From: an uncultured bacterium
GTDB lineage: Bacteria > Cyanobacteriota > Vampirovibrionia > Gastranaerophilales > Gastranaerophilaceae
DNA: 8,902 nucleotides
Direction of reading: 5' to 3'
Assembly: GCA_900555175.1 (NCBI GenBank)
Contig: USJT01000036.1
Location: 1-8,902 of the forward strand
Under the pieces are notes generated by a model, which did no database searches, was not told the origin of the DNA, and was given only the letters and a program-made list of their open reading frames with translations. The translations under genes were made by a program, and so were the position numbers. Shown one piece after another: positions 5,404 through 8,902 of this stretch. Position 1 is the stretch's first letter; each line of letters begins with the position of its first letter.

Positions 5404-5412
5404 TGTTATAAT
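5404..5412 (+). promoter_or_regulatory. Extended -10 promoter of the peroxiredoxin gene
   Basis: TGTTATAAT is a perfect extended -10 element (TG-n-TATAAT). No good -35 is present at 16-18 bases, as is usual for extended -10 promoters. Transcription from about 5419 would give a leader near 27 bases that contains the AAGGAG ribosome binding site (5434-5439). It lies in the 223-base divergent region shared with the leftward membrane-protein operon. Confidence 0.6.
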
Positions 5413-5445
5413 TTGTATAAATTAATTATAAAAAAGGAGAGTAAA

Positions 5446-5883
5446 ATGAAATTATCAGGTATTGATATAAATGGTAATGAAGCCGAATTTGATTTAGACG
5501 ATTTTAAAGGGCAAAGAGTTGTTTTGTATTTTTATCCGAAGGATAACACTTCAGGTTGTACTCAGGAAGCTTGTGATTTTAGAGATAATATAAATCGTAT
5601 TACAAAATTTGCAACAGTAATTGGTGTTAGTCCTGATTCTGTTAAAAGTCATAAGGGATTTAAGGAAAAACAAGGCTTGAATTTTATTTTATTATCTGAT
5701 CCTGAACATGTTTTGTCAGAAAAATTTGGCGTATGGAAAGAAAAATCTATGTATGGCAGAAAATATATGGGAATTGAACGCTCTACTTTTGTTCTTGATA
5801 AAGATTCCAATATTGAACATGAATGGCGAAAAGTTAAAGTTAAAGGGCATGTAGATGAAGTTATTGAATATTTAACAAAGTAA
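5446..5883 (+). CDS. bcp: Bcp/PrxQ-type thiol peroxidase (peroxiredoxin)
   Basis: A 145-residue thioredoxin-fold peroxidase, normal length for the Bcp/PrxQ subgroup. The PxxxTxxC active-site motif is PKDNTSGC (31-38) with peroxidatic C38. C43, five residues on, is the resolving cysteine position of the atypical two-Cys PrxQ type, and FRD follows at 45-47. R112 in ERSTFVLD is the conserved active-site arginine. Serine replaces the more common proline before G37. The enzyme reduces hydrogen peroxide and organic hydroperoxides in the cytoplasm using thioredoxin-type donors (family knowledge). Start ATG 5446 has AAGGAG at six bases; the frame opens earlier at a TTG at 5413 that has no such site. 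The next gene begins 27 bases after the stop, so co-transcription is likely. Confidence 0.96.
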   Translation: MKLSGIDINGNEAEFDLDDFKGQRVVLYFYPKDNTSGCTQEACDFRDNINRITKFATVIGVSPDSVKSHKGFKEKQGLNFILLSDPEHVLSEKFGVWKEKSMYGRKYMGIERSTFVLDKDSNIEHEWRKVKVKGHVDEVIEYLTK

Positions 5884-5910
5884 TTGACACAACCTTTTAA
5901 ATAGCAAAAT

Positions 5911-6858
5911 ATGGATGTAAAAGCTTTAAAAACAGTAAGATTTGAACGCTATTTATTTGGCGTTTTGATGGCCTTATCCATGGTATGGTTGGCTGAATTA
6001 AGCGGGGAAAAAGAAATTATTTTCCCTGAAATTTGCGCATTAACAATTGGAGCTTGGATTTGTGAGCAGCAACCTTGGGCTGTAAATAAGAGAAGAATTT
6101 TTCTTTTGATGTCGGCTGCTGCTTTGTTTGGGGTTTTGGTTGTCCGTTATTGTCATTTTGCTTTGATTTGGCAGGTTTGTTTATGTTTTGGATTTACAGG
6201 ATTTATTCTTACTGCGAGCAAGACTAATTTTGTTCCTATTATTTCGGCTTGTATTTTGCCTGTTTATTTAAGGACTACAAGTTTTATTTATCCTGCGGCT
6301 GTTATGATTATGACGTTGATTATAATTTTTGCCCAATGGGTTATGGAAAAAAATCATTTGAGACCTGTGAATAAATTTGTACCTTGTAATTTTGATTTGA
6401 AAAAACAGTTAGGAAAGTGGTCAAAATTGTTAATTGTGTTTGCTTTAATTGCAGTAATCCCTTTTAAAACTCACCAGATATATTTTTTAGCACCGCCGTT
6501 AATTGTTATGTTTACAGAGTTGTCTAACCCTAAAAGCCCTGCAAGAAAAAAGCCTGCTTATATTGCAGGATTGATGACATTTAGCAGTTTTGTCGGAAGT
6601 TCTTTTAGATTGTTATTTAATGTATATCTAAATTTGCCGCTTTCAATTTGTACTGCATTGGCGTGTTGCGTTTTATTTTTCGCATTAAATAAAGTAAGGA
6701 TAAATTTTCCGCCTGCCGGAGCTGTATTATTAATCCCGATGATATTGGATAAACATTTACTTTTCAGATTTCCGTTGGAGGTTTTTGTAGGTTCTGTGAT
6801 TTTATGTTATACAGCAATGATTTTGTTTGACAATTCAAAGGAAACGAAGAAAGTGTAA
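5911..6858 (+). CDS. HPP-family-like polytopic membrane protein
   Basis: A 315-residue integral membrane protein with roughly 10-12 hydrophobic segments (about 14-31, 36-52, 63-80, 84-101, 105-120, 124-143, 172-186, 190-203, 218-235, 244-260, 266-280, 289-306). The second half carries HPP-family-like motifs: FLAPPLIVMF (192-201), ELSNPKSPAR (203-212) and FPPAGA (266-271), where F replaces the H of H-P-P-A-G. The first half repeats the layout (FPEICALTIGAW at 38-49, then EQQPWAVNKRR to 62, and FVPIISACILP at 107-117), suggesting an internal duplication. HPP proteins of plants and cyanobacteria have been linked to nitrite transport; a similar role is possible here but unproven. ATG 5911 has no Shine-Dalgarno, and translation may depend on the upstream bcp message. 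The next gene, hcp, is 114 bases downstream. Confidence 0.72.
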   Translation: MDVKALKTVRFERYLFGVLMALSMVWLAELSGEKEIIFPEICALTIGAWICEQQPWAVNKRRIFLLMSAAALFGVLVVRYCHFALIWQVCLCFGFTGFILTASKTNFVPIISACILPVYLRTTSFIYPAAVMIMTLIIIFAQWVMEKNHLRPVNKFVPCNFDLKKQLGKWSKLLIVFALIAVIPFKTHQIYFLAPPLIVMFTELSNPKSPARKKPAYIAGLMTFSSFVGSSFRLLFNVYLNLPLSICTALACCVLFFALNKVRINFPPAGAVLLIPMILDKHLLFRFPLEVFVGSVILCYTAMILFDNSKETKKV

Positions 6859-6972
6859 AAAATTTATTATTTTTTTATATTAGTATTTAGTTGGATTTTT
6901 ATTAAATTTTTTTATGAAATTAATTAAATAGTTTACAAATAAAAGTTATAAACGAAAGGAGAACTTTAAATA

Positions 6973-8508
6973 ATGAATAAAATGTTTTGTTTCCAATGTG
7001 AGCAAACAGCTCAAGGAAAAGGTTGTACGACACAAGGCGTTTGCGGTAAAAAAGCTGATACATCAAATTTGCAAGATGAACTGACTAGTAAATTGATTGA
7101 GCTTGCAAATTGTTGTGATAAAAATAATGAGAATACGGAACTTTTACTTGACGGTTTGTTTACTACGATTACAAATGTTAATTTTGATGATAAATCTATA
7201 AAAGAATTTATTTCAAAAGTTCAAAAAAGTATTAATTGTAATTCTAAATTTGATATAAAAACTGTTTGGGATTGTAATGAAGATATAAGAAGTTTGAAAT
7301 CATTGATATTGTTTGGTTTAAAAGGAATGGCCGCTTATGCCCATCACGCCAGAGTTTTAGGATATAAAGATTCTGATGTTGACAATTTCTTTTATGAAGC
7401 TTTACAAGGAATTTCAAAGGATTTGTCTGCAGATGAATTATTGAATTTAGTTTTGAAAACAGGTGAAATAAATTTGAAATGCATGGAGCTTTTAGATAAG
7501 GCAAATACTGAAACTTATGGAACTCCTGCACCTAAAAAGGTTACAACAAATATTGAAAAAGGCCCTTTTATTATCGTAACAGGTCATGATTTGAGGGATT
7601 TGAGCTTGCTTTTAGAGCAGACAAAGGACAAGGGAGTGAATATTTATACGCATGGAGAGATGCTTCCTTGCCACGCTTATCCTGAATTGAATAAATATCC
7701 TCATTTGAAAGGTAATTTTGGAACAGTTTGGCAAAATCAACAAAAAGAATTTGATAATGTGCCTGCAGCAATTTTATTTACAACAAATTGTATTCTGCCT
7801 GTAAAAGATAGTTACAAAGACAGGGTATTTACAACTTCAGTAGTTGAATATCCTGATATTGTACATATAGGAGAAGATAAAGATTTTACCCCTGTAATTG
7901 AAAAAGCAATTGAGCTTGGCGGGTATAAAGAAGATAAGAAAATGACAGGGATAAATGGCGGTGATACCTTAACTGTCGGATTTGGGCATGGAACAGTTAT
8001 GTCAGTCGCTGATAAGGTTATAGAAGCAGTAAAATCAGGAGATATAAAACATATTTTCTTGGTAGGCGGATGTGATGGTGCAAGACCGGGGAGAAATTAT
8101 TATACTGATTTTGTTAAACAGACTCCGAAAGATTCTATTATCCTGACATTAGCTTGCGGAAAGTACAGATTTAACGACTTAGACTTAGGAGAAATAAACG
8201 GTATCCCAAGATTGTTGGATATGGGACAATGTAACGATGCATATTCAGCTATAAAAGTTGCAATAGAATTATCAAAAGCTTTCAATTGTTCAGTAAATGA
8301 TTTGCCGTTATCTTTAATTCTTTCTTGGTATGAGCAAAAGGCAGTTTGTATTTTATTGTCGCTATTTTATTTGGGTATTGAAAATATAAAACTTGGACCT
8401 ACATTACCTGCATTTGTATCACCAAATGTCTTGAATATATTAGTTGACAAGTATAAAATAAAACCTGTTACAACGGCCCAACAGGATTTAAAGGAAATTT
8501 TAGGATAA
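6973..8508 (+). CDS. hcp: Hybrid cluster protein (hydroxylamine/NO reductase)
   Basis: A 511-residue cytoplasmic iron-sulfur enzyme. The N-terminal cluster motif is C6, C9, C18, C24 (CX2CX8CX5C), the spacing of class I proteins from strict anaerobes, which bind [4Fe-4S]. All hybrid-cluster ligands are recognisable: H205 (GHDLRD), E229 (THGEMLP), C273 (TNCILP), C367 (GGCDGAR; the persulfide position), C395 (ACGKYRF), C420 (GQCNDAYS) and E454 (WYEQKAV). These sit at an almost constant offset of 39-40 from the Desulfovibrio numbering I recall. The protein is about 30-40 residues shorter than classic class I members, with the loss between residues 80 and 105. The family reduces hydroxylamine in vitro and nitric oxide physiologically and has S-nitrosylation activity in E. 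coli. ATG 6973 follows AAGGAGAA (6956-6963). The stop overlaps the cupin start (TAATG). Confidence 0.97.
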   Translation: MNKMFCFQCEQTAQGKGCTTQGVCGKKADTSNLQDELTSKLIELANCCDKNNENTELLLDGLFTTITNVNFDDKSIKEFISKVQKSINCNSKFDIKTVWDCNEDIRSLKSLILFGLKGMAAYAHHARVLGYKDSDVDNFFYEALQGISKDLSADELLNLVLKTGEINLKCMELLDKANTETYGTPAPKKVTTNIEKGPFIIVTGHDLRDLSLLLEQTKDKGVNIYTHGEMLPCHAYPELNKYPHLKGNFGTVWQNQQKEFDNVPAAILFTTNCILPVKDSYKDRVFTTSVVEYPDIVHIGEDKDFTPVIEKAIELGGYKEDKKMTGINGGDTLTVGFGHGTVMSVADKVIEAVKSGDIKHIFLVGGCDGARPGRNYYTDFVKQTPKDSIILTLACGKYRFNDLDLGEINGIPRLLDMGQCNDAYSAIKVAIELSKAFNCSVNDLPLSLILSWYEQKAVCILLSLFYLGIENIKLGPTLPAFVSPNVLNILVDKYKIKPVTTAQQDLKEILG

Positions 8509-8819
8509 TGACAGGAATAATTAATTTAAAAGATATTGAATATTCTGATAAAATTAATAAAAAACTTGTATTTGATAATGAGCAGAGTTCTTTAACTCTG
8601 CTCTCATTCAAGTGTGGAGTTGAGAGAAGTTTGCATTGTGATGAGAAAGATGAAGTTGCTCAAATTATTGAAGGAGTTGCAGATGTTACGGTTGGGGATA
8701 AGATTTACAGATTGAAAGCGGGAGAAATGATTGTAATGCCTGCCAAAATTTTGCACGGTTTAAAAGCTGTTGAAGATACAAAAATGTTACTTTTACGCCC
8801 AAAACATACTCATAAATAG
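8508..8819 (+). CDS. Small single-domain cupin protein, coupled to hcp
   Basis: A 103-residue one-domain cupin. Motif 1 is G37...H43-C-D45...E49...G56, where the usual second histidine (H-x-H) is replaced by D45. Motif 2 is G72...P78...H83 (GEMIVMP then AKILHGL). H43, E49 and H83 (with D45) could bind a metal ion. The start ATG 8508-8510 overlaps the hcp stop by one base and has no Shine-Dalgarno of its own, so translation probably depends on ribosomes finishing hcp. The substrate or role is unknown; an auxiliary or sensory role in Hcp chemistry is only inference. There is no clear terminator before the downstream tRNA. The stop codon is TAG. Confidence 0.93.
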   Translation: MTGIINLKDIEYSDKINKKLVFDNEQSSLTLLSFKCGVERSLHCDEKDEVAQIIEGVADVTVGDKIYRLKAGEMIVMPAKILHGLKAVEDTKMLLLRPKHTHK

Positions 8820-8825
8820 TTTTTG

Positions 8826-8834
8826 TGGTATATT
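8826..8834 (+). promoter_or_regulatory. Candidate extended -10 promoter of tRNA-Ala(GGC)
   Basis: TGGTATATT matches TG-n-TATAAT at all but one position and sits 12 bases before the tRNA 5' end, giving a start near 8841. No good -35 is seen. The box begins seven bases after the cupin stop codon, so read-through from hcp-cupin could also contribute. Confidence 0.45.
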
Positions 8835-8846
8835 AATAAAACCTTT

Positions 8847-8902
8847 GGGGCGTTAGCGCAGTTGGTAGCGCACGACACTGGCAGTGTCGGGGTCAGGGGT
8901 TC
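8847..8902 (+). tRNA. tRNA-Ala (anticodon GGC), 3' end outside window
   Basis: The first 56 bases of a tRNA. The acceptor 5' strand is GGGGCGT (8847-8853), with U8 and A9. The D stem is GCGC/GCGC, and the anticodon stem CGACA (8873-8877)/TGTCG (8885-8889) is fully paired. Loop CTGGCAG has anticodon GGC at 8880-8882, which reads alanine GCC/GCU codons. The T arm begins with AGGGG-TTC at the window edge. The 3' acceptor strand and CCA are not visible. Confidence 0.92.

Noticed and set aside
5884..5889. Perfect -35 box TTGACA directly after the bcp stop codon, as a promoter for the HPP-like gene
   Set aside because: A -10 at normal spacing would overlap the ATG at 5911 and the sequence there (AAATAT) is poor; transcription would start inside the gene. 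Probably chance.
6859..6972. Terminator or riboswitch before hcp
   Set aside because: The 114 bases are almost pure A/T with no stable stem; only the hcp ribosome binding site is convincing, and no clear promoter or NO-regulator palindrome could be identified.

Overview
This AT-rich window carries ten complete protein genes, one protein gene cut by the left edge, one complete tRNA gene and one tRNA gene cut by the right edge. It also holds two probable gene remnants. The gene set points to a strictly or mostly anaerobic bacterium with very low G+C: a class I-like hybrid cluster protein, a flavodoxin/ferredoxin fusion protein and a Bcp-type peroxiredoxin. Mini-RNase III is typical of Firmicutes and of the cyanobacterial lineage. 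The paired-helix membrane protein at 4185-5222 resembles uncharacterised proteins I associate with the non-photosynthetic gut cyanobacterial relatives (Melainabacteria/Gastranaerophilales). That lineage is my best guess, from memory and unverified; a low-G+C Firmicute is the alternative.

Left part (1-1660). A leftward exported protein (only its signal peptide is visible) diverges from mini-RNase III. Next comes a small protein made of an exact 19-residue leucine-rich solenoid, closed by a strong terminator. A free-standing tRNA-Ala(UGC) follows, with its own promoter and terminator. A 250-base stretch then holds a perfect 12-bp palindrome and a 23-codon ORF that looks like the beginning of an XRE-type regulator cut short, ending in a bidirectional terminator.

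Middle part (1660-5445). A leftward calpain-like (family C2) cysteine protease diverges from a DUF1349 (concanavalin-like) protein. A short reading frame resembling the tail of exonuclease VII large subunit lies between the DUF1349 gene and the convergent flavodoxin/ferredoxin gene. The latter is the second gene of a leftward pair; the first encodes an unrecognised membrane-associated protein that starts with TTG behind a strong ribosome binding site.

Right part (5404-8902). Four rightward genes form a redox and nitrogen-oxide-stress themed set: Bcp peroxiredoxin, an HPP-family-like membrane protein, hybrid cluster protein (Hcp) and a small cupin whose start codon overlaps the hcp stop. A second alanine tRNA (GGC) runs off the right edge.

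No CRISPR array, transposase or phage gene was seen. The most unusual items are the calpain-like protease, the 19-residue solenoid protein, the Hcp/cupin translational coupling and the two gene remnants.
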